Shown piece by piece: positions 1 through 6,724 of a stretch of DNA of 16,530 nt (the stretch's first letter is position 1; every line of letters starts with the position of its first letter). A model generated the notes under the pieces. It saw only the letters and a list, made by a program, of their open reading frames with translations. It had not been told where the DNA came from and made no database searches. The stretch comes from an uncultured Erysipelotrichaceae bacterium (GTDB lineage: Bacteria > Bacillota_I > Bacilli_A > Erysipelotrichales > Erysipelotrichaceae): contig CAKUQM010000037.1 of the NCBI GenBank assembly GCA_934675465.1, forward strand, positions 1-16,530. The letters run 5' to 3'. Made by a program: the position numbers and the translations under genes.

Positions 1-405
1 TGTGATATTTGTGGTAAGACTATATCTTCACATAAGGGTGGTGAAGCAACTTGCGCTAAGAAGAGTATATGTGAAATATGTGGACAAGAATATGGAGAAA
101 TTTCTAAGCATTTAAATCTAAAACATATTGAAGAAGCAAAAGCTACAACTACAAGTGTTGGCAATAAAGAATATTGGTATTGTGAAGAGTGTAATAAATA
201 TTATAGTGATAAGGATGGCTTAAATGAGATATCTAAGAAGGATACTGTAATTGAAAGACTTAAGGATGATAATACTAATAAAGATGATAATAATGTTGTA
301 GAAATAGAACATAAAGATAGTAATCCTATCATATGGGTTGTTGTACCTATTGTTGGAGTAGCTATTATTAGTGGAATTATTCTTATTATTAAAAGAAAAA
401 GATAA
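1..405 (+). CDS. C-terminal part of a membrane-anchored surface protein with Cys-pair repeats (5' end outside window)
   Basis: The reading frame is open from base 1 and ends at TAA 403-405, leaving 134 residues. Two modules are visible. Residues 1-36 carry CDIC, an isolated Cys and CEIC, a Cys-pair pattern. Residues 40-90 carry a YWYCEEC core, then YYSDKDG and DTVIERL, the end of a repeat common in large secreted proteins of gut Firmicutes. An Asp/Asn/Lys-rich linker (about 88-106) follows, then one hydrophobic segment (109-130) and a terminal KRKR. I read this as an extracellular protein held by a C-terminal membrane helix with a basic cytoplasmic stop. There is no LPXTG motif, so sortase attachment is unlikely. 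The function of the missing N-terminal part cannot be inferred. A terminator follows at 483-518. Confidence 0.75.
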   Translation, partial: CDICGKTISSHKGGEATCAKKSICEICGQEYGEISKHLNLKHIEEAKATTTSVGNKEYWYCEECNKYYSDKDGLNEISKKDTVIERLKDDNTNKDDNNVVEIEHKDSNPIIWVVVPIVGVAIISGIILIIKRKR

Positions 406-415
406 TATGACATAC

Positions 416-463
416 TAAACTGACGTGTTGTTTTTGAAAGTATAACTATAAACTACCGTGTTG
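416..463. repeat. Imperfect 15-bp direct repeat
   Basis: TAAACTGACGTGTTG (416-430) and TAAACTACCGTGTTG (449-463) agree at 13 of 15 positions with a 33-bp period. They lie between the surface-protein stop codon and its terminator. No function is evident. Confidence 0.4.
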
Positions 464-482
464 GTGTAAATAATTAGAGATG

Positions 483-518
483 AACCACTTTTATATATTT
501 ATAGAAGTGGTTTTTATA
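483..518 (+). terminator. Rho-independent terminator after the surface-protein gene
   Basis: AACCACTT (483-490) and AAGTGGTT (505-512) form an 8-bp stem with a 14-nt AT-rich loop. The T-rich run TTTTTATATT begins inside the stem's 3' arm. It is correctly oriented and placed to end transcription of the gene finishing at 405. Confidence 0.7.
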
Positions 519-713
519 TTATTGGTATTTATGTTCTCTTAAACTAGTATGGTTAATGATCTTATTGAAAGCACCATGATCAATAAGCTTACCTCCATAT
601 ATTTCACAAGAACATTTCTTTCTTTTTAGTTTGGTTTCAATATAGTAGGCATTATCAATATCATTAGACTTAAAATTTATAAAAGATGTGATAAAAACAC
701 TATTAGGTCACAT
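519..713 (-). pseudogene. Degenerate N-terminal fragment of an ISL3-like transposase
   Basis: On the - strand a very strong ribosome binding site (GGAAGGAGG, 717-725) precedes ATG at 713-711, but the second codon is TGA. The same frame then runs for 62 more codons to TAA at 521-519. The product contains KLKRKKCSCEIYGGKLIDHG, then a HTSLREH segment. This resembles the N-terminal Cys-rich zinc-ribbon region of ISL3-family transposases (Cys pair, a GGK-like turn, an IxH motif and a SLRxH motif). Full-length members are about 400 residues or more, so this is a 5' stub with an early nonsense codon and a lost 3' part. Other genes in the window use TGG for Trp and TGA as stop, so TGA is not read as Trp here. 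The family assignment rests on recalled motif similarity only. Confidence 0.5.
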
Positions 714-793
714 AAGCTCCTCCTTCCATATTTGTTTTTCCTATCAGCTAAACATTATAAGGAAGGATTTTTATTTATCCATAAATCCGACAA

Positions 794-870
794 CACATAA
801 ATTTATAGTCACCCACATACATCAAAAAAGTGGCTATTTTCTAGCCACATACAAAGTTATAGTCCACCCA
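794..870. repeat. Imperfect direct repeat pair upstream of the transposase remnant
   Basis: Unit A (794-815) starts CACATAAATTTATAGT and ends CACCCA. Unit B (846-870) starts CACATACAAAGTTATAGT and ends CCACCCA. They align over about 22-25 bp with two or three single-base insertions and one or two substitutions. They lie 5' of the broken transposase start, where an insertion-sequence end would be, and the inverted repeat at 830-848 overlaps the start of unit B. They may be residual element ends or two overlapping insertions; no target duplication was seen. Confidence 0.4.
824..848 (-). terminator. Rho-independent terminator, - strand, downstream of the 48-residue gene
   Basis: Read on the - strand, GTGGCTA, loop GAAAA and TAGCCAC form a perfect 7-bp stem (848-830) followed directly by TTTTTT (829-824). 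It lies 82 bases past the stop codon of the small gene at 931-1077, which supports that gene being transcribed. It could also insulate the transposase remnant beyond it. Confidence 0.75.
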
Positions 871-910
871 CACCCACATGAGAAATTAGAGCGTCGTTAA
901 CTTAATACAG

Positions 911-926
911 GGTGTCAAATGACACC
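911..926. repeat. Short inverted repeat, GGTGTC-AAAT-GACACC
   Basis: A perfect 6-bp inverted repeat with a 4-base loop lies just past the stop codon of the small gene. No T run follows on either strand, so it does not look like an intrinsic terminator. It could stabilise the 3' end of that transcript or be a protein-binding site. Confidence 0.4.
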
Positions 927-930
927 ATTG

Positions 931-1077
931 TTAACTAATTAAACTATGTAAGCTATCTCTTAATTCATCTAAGATTCTTTGTTCTTCCATAAAAGTTGTG
1001 ATTAATTCCTCGGACTCTTTTGCAGTGTAACCATCTTTAATTAACCCACTTATAATAAGATCATAAACATTTTCCAT
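931..1077 (-). CDS. Small hypothetical protein, 48 residues
   Basis: ATG at 1077-1075 is preceded by AGGAGGAG about 7-8 bases upstream, one of the best ribosome binding sites in the window. The frame runs 48 codons to TAA at 933-931. The protein starts MENVYDLIISGLIKDGYTAK and is rich in Glu, Leu and Ile. Its second half (about 20-46) could form an amphipathic helix or short coiled coil: hydrophobic residues recur every three to four positions through EELITTF, QRILDEL and SLHSLI. It has no signal peptide, no Cys and no membrane segment. A - strand terminator lies downstream. I do not recognise the family; size and composition would suit a small regulator or antitoxin-like partner, but nothing proves this. 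It neighbours a transposase remnant, so it may be accessory DNA. Confidence 0.6.
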   Translation of the reverse strand: MENVYDLIISGLIKDGYTAKESEELITTFMEEQRILDELRDSLHSLIS

Positions 1078-1176
1078 CAATTGACTCCTCCTGACTTAAT
1101 GGCATGTGAATATAAAGGCTAGTTATTTCCAAATTTTCCCATATTATTGCCATTTTCCACACTAAAATTGTAAGTA

Positions 1177-1217
1177 AAAGAAAGGACTGTTAGAAATTAG
1201 TCATTTCGTAACAGCCC
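1177..1217 (-). terminator. Rho-independent terminator of the uxaA-uxaB operon
   Basis: On the - strand GGGCTGTTA (1217-1209) pairs with TAACAGTCC (1192-1184) with one G-U pair. An inner GAAAT/ATTTC stem extends it, and TTTCTTTT follows (1183-1176). It begins 15 bases past the uxaB stop codon. Confidence 0.8.
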
Positions 1218-1231
1218 ATTTTATAAAGCCT

Positions 1232-2737
1232 TTATTTAATAACTTCTTTCATCACGCTATAAGCACCGTTGTTGTTGATATCGTTTAGATACTTAACAAC
1301 AGCTTCTTCAAAACTAGGTATTAAAGTTAAATCTCTATCCCAGAATGAAGTATTTGATGCTACTTCATGTACTAGTGTCTTTACATCATCATCTTTATGA
1401 TTATAGTAAAATTCAAGGACTTCCTTATCATCAGAAATAATATATTCGTCGCCATTTTCTCTATGAGCTACTAGACCTTTATCAGTTAATTCTTGTCCTT
1501 GATAGAACTTGATATAGAAGGCGAAACTAGCAGTGATACATTCTGGTAATTTATTAAATTTTTCTACATAGCCAAGAAGCGATGGCATTACTCTTGCCTT
1601 CCACTTTGAAGTTGAATTTAATGAAATGCTTAATAATTGATGATCAATGAATGGGTTCTTAAAACGATCAATTACAGAAGCTGCAAATTGTTCACAGTCT
1701 TCCTTCGCTAGAGTTAAAGTAGGAATTACTTCATCAAATAAAGTTTTATTCATGAACTTAGAAATCACTTCATCATTCATGCAATCTCTTACGATATTTT
1801 GACCAGCTTCATAAGCACCTAGGACAAAAGAAGTATGAGCACCATTTAAGATACGTACTTTTCTTTGTTTATATGGCTTATGGTCTTTACAAATAAGAAT
1901 TGGAAGATTAGCTTTTTCACAAGGGAATTCATCTTTAATTGAATCAGGACCTTCAATTACCCAGAAACCGAAGATTTCACCTGTATCAATAATATTATCG
2001 ATATAACCATTTTCATTATTGATAGCTTCTGCTTCATTTCTAGGGAAACCTGTAACAATTCTATCTACCAATGTTGAACAGAAGATATTTTCTTCTTTTA
2101 CCCAATTGATAAAGTCTTCGCCTAAGTTCCAATCACTAGCGTGTTGTAATACATATTCTTCAAGTTTCTTACCGTTGTCATCGATTAGCTCACATGCAAG
2201 AATTATAAAGCCTTTGCCTTTTTCGTTCTTGAAGTTCAAATATCTTTCATACATAAACTTAGTTAATTTAGCAGGATAGCTAGATGCTGGGCAATCTTCT
2301 AATTTACAAGATGGATCATAGGCAATACCAGCTTCGGTAGTGTTACATACAATGAAACGTAAATCAGGGTTTTTAGCACATGCATATACTTCATCATAAT
2401 CAGAATAAATGTTTAAACAACGGCTTACACATGAGATGATTCTCTTTTCATTTACTTTCTTACAATCCTTAAAGCCTCTTAGATATAAATCGTATAAGCC
2501 TTCTTGAGAATTAATTACTTCATTTAATTTAAAGCCATTATCTTTGTTGGCGATAGGTTGAACTAAGACTACCTTGGAATTGAAGTTAGCTTTTTCGTTC
2601 ATGACATCCACAAAATAATCTACAAAGGCTCTTAAGAAATTTCCTTCACCGAATTGTAAGATACGCTCAGGTGCTTCTTTTAATAAGTAACCATCATAAC
2701 CTTTTTCTTCTAATACTTTATAACTTAGTGTTTCCAT
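1232..2737 (-). CDS. uxaB: Tagaturonate reductase (altronate oxidoreductase) UxaB
   Basis: This cytoplasmic NADH-dependent enzyme interconverts D-tagaturonate and D-altronate, the second step of galacturonate breakdown. The 501-residue product is close to the usual length of about 480-490. The N-terminal nucleotide-binding half begins with the family motif FGEGNFLRAF (29-38), with CNTTEAGI at 131-138 and a DRIVTG segment (225-230). The C-terminal mannitol-dehydrogenase domain carries KVRILNGAHTS (293-303), holding the conserved Lys and the Asn/His of the active site. The start at 2737 is fixed by AGGAGGT just upstream and lies 9 bases after the uxaA stop, so the two genes form one operon. UxaB is preferred over fructuronate reductase UxuB because of its neighbour uxaA and the GEGNFLRAFVDYF-type N-terminus, typical of altronate oxidoreductases. 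Confidence 0.93.
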   Translation of the reverse strand: METLSYKVLEEKGYDGYLLKEAPERILQFGEGNFLRAFVDYFVDVMNEKANFNSKVVLVQPIANKDNGFKLNEVINSQEGLYDLYLRGFKDCKKVNEKRIISCVSRCLNIYSDYDEVYACAKNPDLRFIVCNTTEAGIAYDPSCKLEDCPASSYPAKLTKFMYERYLNFKNEKGKGFIILACELIDDNGKKLEEYVLQHASDWNLGEDFINWVKEENIFCSTLVDRIVTGFPRNEAEAINNENGYIDNIIDTGEIFGFWVIEGPDSIKDEFPCEKANLPILICKDHKPYKQRKVRILNGAHTSFVLGAYEAGQNIVRDCMNDEVISKFMNKTLFDEVIPTLTLAKEDCEQFAASVIDRFKNPFIDHQLLSISLNSTSKWKARVMPSLLGYVEKFNKLPECITASFAFYIKFYQGQELTDKGLVAHRENGDEYIISDDKEVLEFYYNHKDDDVKTLVHEVASNTSFWDRDLTLIPSFEEAVVKYLNDINNNGAYSVMKEVIK

Positions 2738-2746
2738 ATTACCTCC

Positions 2747-4225
2747 TTATAGGGTTACACCCTTCTTGAATATCGCTAAATCATGATACTTGTTTTCTTC
2801 GCTCTTCACTTCTTTACCACTGGCAACATCTAAGACATATTCAAATAGTTCGTTTGATAAATCTTTTAGTGATGTACCTTCTACCAACTTGCCACAGTTG
2901 AAGTCTATCCAATTGTTTTTCTTATTGTAAAGATTAGAATTACTTGAAATCTTTACTGTAGGAACAGGAGAAGCGAATGGCGTTCCTCTTCCGGTTGTGA
3001 ATAAGACAATTTGGGCTCCAGAGGCAGCTAGGGCAGTGGCAGCTACCAAATCGTTTCCTGGTGCGCTTAATAGGTTTAAGCCTTTTGTGCATACTTGTTT
3101 TCCATATTCTAAGACATCAGTTACTTTCGCATTACCTGATTTTTGTGTACAACCAAGTGATTTATCTTCAAGAGTAGAAATACCGCCTTGTTTATTACCA
3201 GGAGAAGGATTTTCGTAGATTGTTTGATTATGAGCCTTAAAATAAGCCTTAAAATCATTAATCAATTTAACAGTCTTATCAAATGTTTTTATGTCTTTAC
3301 ATCTATTCATTAAGATAGTTTCAGCTCCAAACATCTCAGGTACTTCAGTTAAAATAGTTGTGCCACCCTTAGAAATTAATAAATCTGAGAAAGCACCAAC
3401 AGTAGGATTGGCACTAATTCCCGATAGTCCATCAGAACCACCACATTTCATACCAATGACAAGTTTACTTACATCAACATCTTCTCTTTTATCATTAGCA
3501 CATTTTGTCACTAGCTCTTCAATTAATTCTAAGGCCTTGCTTACTTCATCATCATATTCTTGGGCAACTAGATACTTAATCCTGTCACTATCATTATTAA
3601 TATATGGCTTTAAAACATCGATATTAGAATTTTCACAACCAAGTCCTAACACAAGTACACCACCTGCGTTGGGATGATTGATTAAATCGGCTAGGATTTC
3701 TCTTGTGTTTTCTTGGTCATCGCCCATTTGGGAACAGCCATATGGGTGTCTAAAGGCATAGATAGCTTCAACACTTCCTTTAATTAAAGATTGGGCCTTT
3801 TCTTCAATTAAAGAAGCGACAGAATTCATACAACCAACAGTTGGAATAATCCATATTTCATTTCTTACGCCTACTTTACCATTTTCTCTTAAATAACCCT
3901 TAAAAGTTCTCTTTTCACTAGCTTCTAATTCCTTAAAATTAGGATTATATGTATATTCTAGTAAATCATTCAAACCTGTTTTTAGATTATGAGTATGGAC
4001 ATGACTACCTTTTAAAATATCTTTAGTCGCATTGCCAATGGGGTAACCATACTTAATGATAGGCTCTTTTTCTTTAATGTCTCTTAAAGAAAACTTATGT
4101 CCTTGGGGAATATCTTCGATTAGTGTGACGATATTTCCATCAACATCTAATTGACTTCCTTTGTTTAGAGGACTTAGGGCTACCGCCACATCATCAAGGG
4201 GATTAATTTTAATGAAACTGTTCAT
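2747..4225 (-). CDS. uxaA: Altronate dehydratase UxaA
   Basis: UxaA dehydrates D-altronate to 2-keto-3-deoxy-D-gluconate in the cytoplasm. The 492-residue product matches the usual length of about 495. An N-terminal SAF-type domain (about 1-75) ends at GSHVHTHNLKTG, followed by the galactarate-dehydratase/altronate-hydrolase catalytic region. Family motifs there include GKVGVRNEIWIIPTVGC, HPYGCSQMGDDQENT, GLGCENSN, GMKCGGSDGLSGISANPTVG, GCTQKSGN and, near the end, the TTGRGTPFASPVPTVKISSN stretch. I chose ATG 4225 because AAAGGAG (4237-4231) lies 5-6 bases upstream. A longer frame from 4258 would add 11 residues encoded by the operator and the ribosome binding site. Expression should be controlled by the palindrome at 4239-4252, which overlaps the likely transcription start. 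Confidence 0.94.
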   Translation of the reverse strand: MNSFIKINPLDDVAVALSPLNKGSQLDVDGNIVTLIEDIPQGHKFSLRDIKEKEPIIKYGYPIGNATKDILKGSHVHTHNLKTGLNDLLEYTYNPNFKELEASEKRTFKGYLRENGKVGVRNEIWIIPTVGCMNSVASLIEEKAQSLIKGSVEAIYAFRHPYGCSQMGDDQENTREILADLINHPNAGGVLVLGLGCENSNIDVLKPYINNDSDRIKYLVAQEYDDEVSKALELIEELVTKCANDKREDVDVSKLVIGMKCGGSDGLSGISANPTVGAFSDLLISKGGTTILTEVPEMFGAETILMNRCKDIKTFDKTVKLINDFKAYFKAHNQTIYENPSPGNKQGGISTLEDKSLGCTQKSGNAKVTDVLEYGKQVCTKGLNLLSAPGNDLVAATALAASGAQIVLFTTGRGTPFASPVPTVKISSNSNLYNKKNNWIDFNCGKLVEGTSLKDLSNELFEYVLDVASGKEVKSEENKYHDLAIFKKGVTL

Positions 4226-4238
4226 ATTTTCTCCTTTA

Positions 4239-4252
4239 TGTAAGTACTTACA
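4239..4252. promoter_or_regulatory. 14-bp perfect palindromic operator in the uxaA leader
   Basis: TGTAAGTACTTACA is a perfect 14-bp palindrome. It lies between the uxaA ribosome binding site and a - strand TATAAG (4263-4258) that could be the -10 box, so a bound protein would cover the start of transcription. A near copy sits at the divergent gene's promoter. The symmetry suits a LacI-family dimer, and the regulator gene is adjacent. The outer bases match the CcpA cre pattern, but the centre is TA rather than CG. Confidence 0.8.
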
Positions 4253-4257
4253 TTTCA

Positions 4258-4263
4258 CTTATA
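4258..4263 (-). promoter_or_regulatory. Candidate -10 box for uxaA-uxaB
   Basis: TATAAG on the - strand, in the context TATAAGTG, lies 33 bases before the uxaA start codon. The same TATAAGTG occurs at the divergent promoter. No good -35 is visible (a weak TTAATC at 18-bp spacing), which would suit an activator-aided or weak promoter. This is pattern-based only. Confidence 0.4.
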
Positions 4264-4323
4264 ATCTAGCACAAAATATCTGATTAATCTACAGTTTTTT
4301 TCTAATTTATGTTATTTTAATAG

Positions 4324-4329
4324 TATAAG
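4324..4329 (+). promoter_or_regulatory. Candidate -10 box for the regulator-uxaC operon
   Basis: TATAAG directly abuts the operator at 4330-4343, giving an expected start near 4336 inside that operator and a leader of about 14 bases. The leader contains no Shine-Dalgarno-like sequence. No clear -35 is seen. Confidence 0.4.
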
Positions 4330-4343
4330 TGTAACTACTTACA
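4330..4343. promoter_or_regulatory. 14-bp near-palindromic operator at the regulator promoter
   Basis: TGTAACTACTTACA differs from the operator at 4239-4252 only at its sixth base (C for G), breaking perfect symmetry at one pair. It ends six bases before the regulator's ATG and directly follows the candidate -10 box, so binding should repress the regulator, uxaC and the hydrolase (autoregulation). The two operator centres are 91 bp apart, close enough for looping. Confidence 0.75.
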
Positions 4344-4349
4344 TATACT

Positions 4350-5339
4350 ATGAACATTTACGACATTGCGAAATTATCAAAAGTATCTATTGCGACCGTG
4401 TCTAGAGTAATAAATGGTAGCGATAGAGTCAGTGAAAAGACCAAGAAAAAGGTTGAAGATGTTATGGCTGCCTACGGTTATAAGCCTAATGTTTTTGCGC
4501 GCAGTTTAAATCTAGAACAGTCAATGGTAGTTGGTATTATGTGTCCTAATATTGCGGATAGATATATGGCTAAGGGGGTTTCTTTTCTAGAGAAACAATT
4601 AAGAAACTATGGATATGATTGTATCTTGATGTGTTCAGGTTATGATTTTGAATCTAAAGTTGAATGTGTTAAATCTTTGATTGATAGAAGGATTGATGCC
4701 TTATTTTTGGTTGGTTCTAACTATGCCAAGGATCATGGCAATAAGGATATTGAATATCTAAAGGATGCAGCGTTGAAGATGCCAGTAATCTTAATCAATG
4801 GTTATCTTAATTACGAAAATATCTATTGTGTCTTAACTGATAATAAAAAGGCTGTATATAAGGCTACTGATATGCTTATTAAACAGGGCAGGAAGAAAAT
4901 TATTTTCTTGTTTGATTCATATTCCTATAGTTTGAAGAAGAAACTGCAAGGTTTTGAGTTGGCTTTAAAAGATAATGGTATTTTGATCGATAAGAATAAT
5001 TTGATTTTTGTGCCTAATTCGATAATGGATACTTACAAAATTTTAGAAGAAAGAAACATTGAATTTGATGGGGTTATCGCATCTGATGATGCGATGGCAA
5101 TTGGCGCCTTAAAATTAGCTTATTCAAGGGGTATTGAAGATAAAGTAAGTGTTGTTGGCTACAATAATTCTGAATTATGCCTGTGTTCTGTTAAAGAATT
5201 AAGTTCTATCGATTCTAAGATTAAAGACTTATGTAATTTAGCGGTAAAGACTTTGTTAAAGGTTATCAATAATGAAAAAGTTTCTAAGAAACAAGTTATT
5301 GATTGTGAATTTATTGAAAGGGGTAGTACAAAGCTATGA
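4350..5339 (+). CDS. LacI-family transcriptional regulator of the hexuronate locus
   Basis: This 329-residue protein has the classic LacI layout. The N-terminal helix-turn-helix (about 1-25) reads IYDIAKLSKVSIATVSRVIN, the hinge (about 45-58) includes YKPNVFARSLN, and a periplasmic-binding-protein-like sugar domain follows (about 60-329) with GIMCPN, FDGVIASDDAMAIGAL and VVGYNNSE. It most likely represses both arms of the locus and is released by a uronate or a pathway intermediate; the effector cannot be read from sequence. It is the first gene of the rightward operon and overlaps uxaC by ATGA (5336-5339), implying translational coupling. No ribosome binding site precedes its ATG: the preceding bases are operator. 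It is comparable in role to ExuR/KdgR of Bacillus, but I cannot assign orthology. Confidence 0.9.
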   Translation: MNIYDIAKLSKVSIATVSRVINGSDRVSEKTKKKVEDVMAAYGYKPNVFARSLNLEQSMVVGIMCPNIADRYMAKGVSFLEKQLRNYGYDCILMCSGYDFESKVECVKSLIDRRIDALFLVGSNYAKDHGNKDIEYLKDAALKMPVILINGYLNYENIYCVLTDNKKAVYKATDMLIKQGRKKIIFLFDSYSYSLKKKLQGFELALKDNGILIDKNNLIFVPNSIMDTYKILEERNIEFDGVIASDDAMAIGALKLAYSRGIEDKVSVVGYNNSELCLCSVKELSSIDSKIKDLCNLAVKTLLKVINNEKVSKKQVIDCEFIERGSTKL

Positions 5340-6724
5340 AAAAGTTTATGGATGAAGATTTCTTATTAGAAAATGAAGTAAGTAAGAAATTATATTTTGA
5401 TTATGCATCTAAGATGCCTATTGTGGATTATCATTGTCATATTTCACCAAAGGAAATTGCTGAGGATAAAAAGTTCTCTTCAATAACAAAACTATGGCTT
5501 GGTGGTGATCATTATAAGTGGCGTTTGATGAGGGCTAATGGTGTTAATGAAAAATATATTACAGGCGATGGTAGTGATTTTGAAAAATTCTACTATTTTG
5601 CCAAGACTTTAGAAAAGGCTATCGGTAATCCTGTATATCATTGGTCACACTTGGAACTAAAAAGATATTTTGGTTATGATGGAGTCTTAAATAGTAAGAC
5701 TTGCAAAGAAGTGTTTGAACTTTGTAACGAAAAGTTAAAGACAATGTCGGCTAAAAAGATTATAAGCGATTCTAATGTAAAACTTTTATGTACTACTGAT
5801 GATCCCATTGACGATTTAAGGTATCATGATTTAATTAAAGAAGATAAAGGTTTTTCTACAGTTGTCTTACCAGCCTTTAGACCAGATAAGGTTGTAAATA
5901 TCAACAAAGAAGGATTTAAGGATTATATTGATGAGTTATCTGATGTTTCAAATGTAAAAATTGAATCTTTAGATTCCTTATTAAAAGCACTTGATATCAG
6001 AATTGATTATTTTGTATCTAAGGGTTGTTTGGTTGCAGATCATGGTCTAGATTACTTGATGTATGAAGAAGGCAATGTAGAAGATATTTTCTTGAAGGCT
6101 ATGAATAGAGAAATTTTAAGTCAAAAAGAGGCTGATGCCTACAAGACTTATATGTTGTTGTATTTTTCTAAGAAATATCGTGAAAAGGGCATTGTGATGC
6201 AGCTTCATTTTGGTTGTTTAAGAAATAATAATAGTTTAATTAGCGCTCCTGATACTGGCTATGATTCAATTAATAATTATGCACCTGCTGATAAGATGGT
6301 TAAATTAATTGATCATATGAATTTAAATGGTTTGTCTAAGACTATCTTATATAGTTTAAATCCTAATGATGATGAGCTTATAGATACAATAATTGGTTGT
6401 TTCCAAAATGATGATTGTGTAGCTAAGATTCAACATGGCAGTGCTTGGTGGTTTAATGATAATAAGACTGGTATGCTTAAACAAATGAATTCATTGGCCA
6501 ATGGTGGCTTGTTAGGCAATTTTGTGGGAATGCTTACAGATTCTAGAAGTTTTATATCTTATCCAAGACATGAATATTTTAGAAGGATTATGTGCAATTA
6601 TATTGGCAGCTTAGTTGAAAATGGTGAGTATCCATATGATGAAGATAATTTAAAAGAAATAATTGAGGGCATTTCTTACAACAATGCGCTTAAATACTTT
6701 GGATTTGATAAGGAGATTAAATAA
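5336..6724 (+). CDS. uxaC: Glucuronate (uronate) isomerase UxaC
   Basis: UxaC is a cytoplasmic amidohydrolase-superfamily isomerase that converts D-glucuronate to D-fructuronate and D-galacturonate to D-tagaturonate. The 462-residue product (family about 465-470) follows the E. coli protein throughout. It starts with FMDEDFLLENE, then has the metal-binding HxH in DYHCH (H33, H35), GDHYKWRLMRANGV, NPVYHWSHLELKR, TTDDPIDDL, QLHFGCLRNNN, ILYSLNPND, GSAWWFND, GMLTDSRSF and HEYFRRIMC. The start overlaps the regulator's stop (ATGA). A purine-rich AAAGGGG lies about 12 bases upstream, longer than ideal, consistent with coupled translation. With uxaB and uxaA it covers galacturonate to 2-keto-3-deoxygluconate. 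UxuA/UxuB for the glucuronate branch are not in the window. Confidence 0.95.
   Translation: MKKFMDEDFLLENEVSKKLYFDYASKMPIVDYHCHISPKEIAEDKKFSSITKLWLGGDHYKWRLMRANGVNEKYITGDGSDFEKFYYFAKTLEKAIGNPVYHWSHLELKRYFGYDGVLNSKTCKEVFELCNEKLKTMSAKKIISDSNVKLLCTTDDPIDDLRYHDLIKEDKGFSTVVLPAFRPDKVVNINKEGFKDYIDELSDVSNVKIESLDSLLKALDIRIDYFVSKGCLVADHGLDYLMYEEGNVEDIFLKAMNREILSQKEADAYKTYMLLYFSKKYREKGIVMQLHFGCLRNNNSLISAPDTGYDSINNYAPADKMVKLIDHMNLNGLSKTILYSLNPNDDELIDTIIGCFQNDDCVAKIQHGSAWWFNDNKTGMLKQMNSLANGGLLGNFVGMLTDSRSFISYPRHEYFRRIMCNYIGSLVENGEYPYDEDNLKEIIEGISYNNALKYFGFDKEIK

Noticed and set aside
1..405. LPXTG-type sortase anchor at the end of the surface protein
   Set aside because: No LPxTG-like motif precedes the hydrophobic segment.
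519..713. TGA at codon 2 read as Trp (Mycoplasma-type code), which would keep the transposase fragment open
   Set aside because: The regulator gene and the GlpA-like gene both end with TGA at the expected family length, and Trp codons elsewhere are TGG.
688..900. + strand open frame of 70 codons
   Set aside because: No ribosome binding site, low-complexity product rich in His and Ile, and it lies over the transposase remnant's upstream region and a - strand terminator.
911..926. GGTGTC/GACACC hairpin as the terminator of the 48-residue gene
   Set aside because: No T run follows on the - strand; the hairpin at 824-848 has one.
4239..4252. CcpA cre site
   Set aside because: The central CG that defines cre is replaced by TA, and the same sequence recurs at the local regulator's own promoter.
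4225..4258. A longer uxaA start at 4258 adding 11 residues
   Set aside because: The added codons cover the operator palindrome and the AAAGGAG ribosome binding site, and the internal ATG at 4225 has the right spacing to that site.
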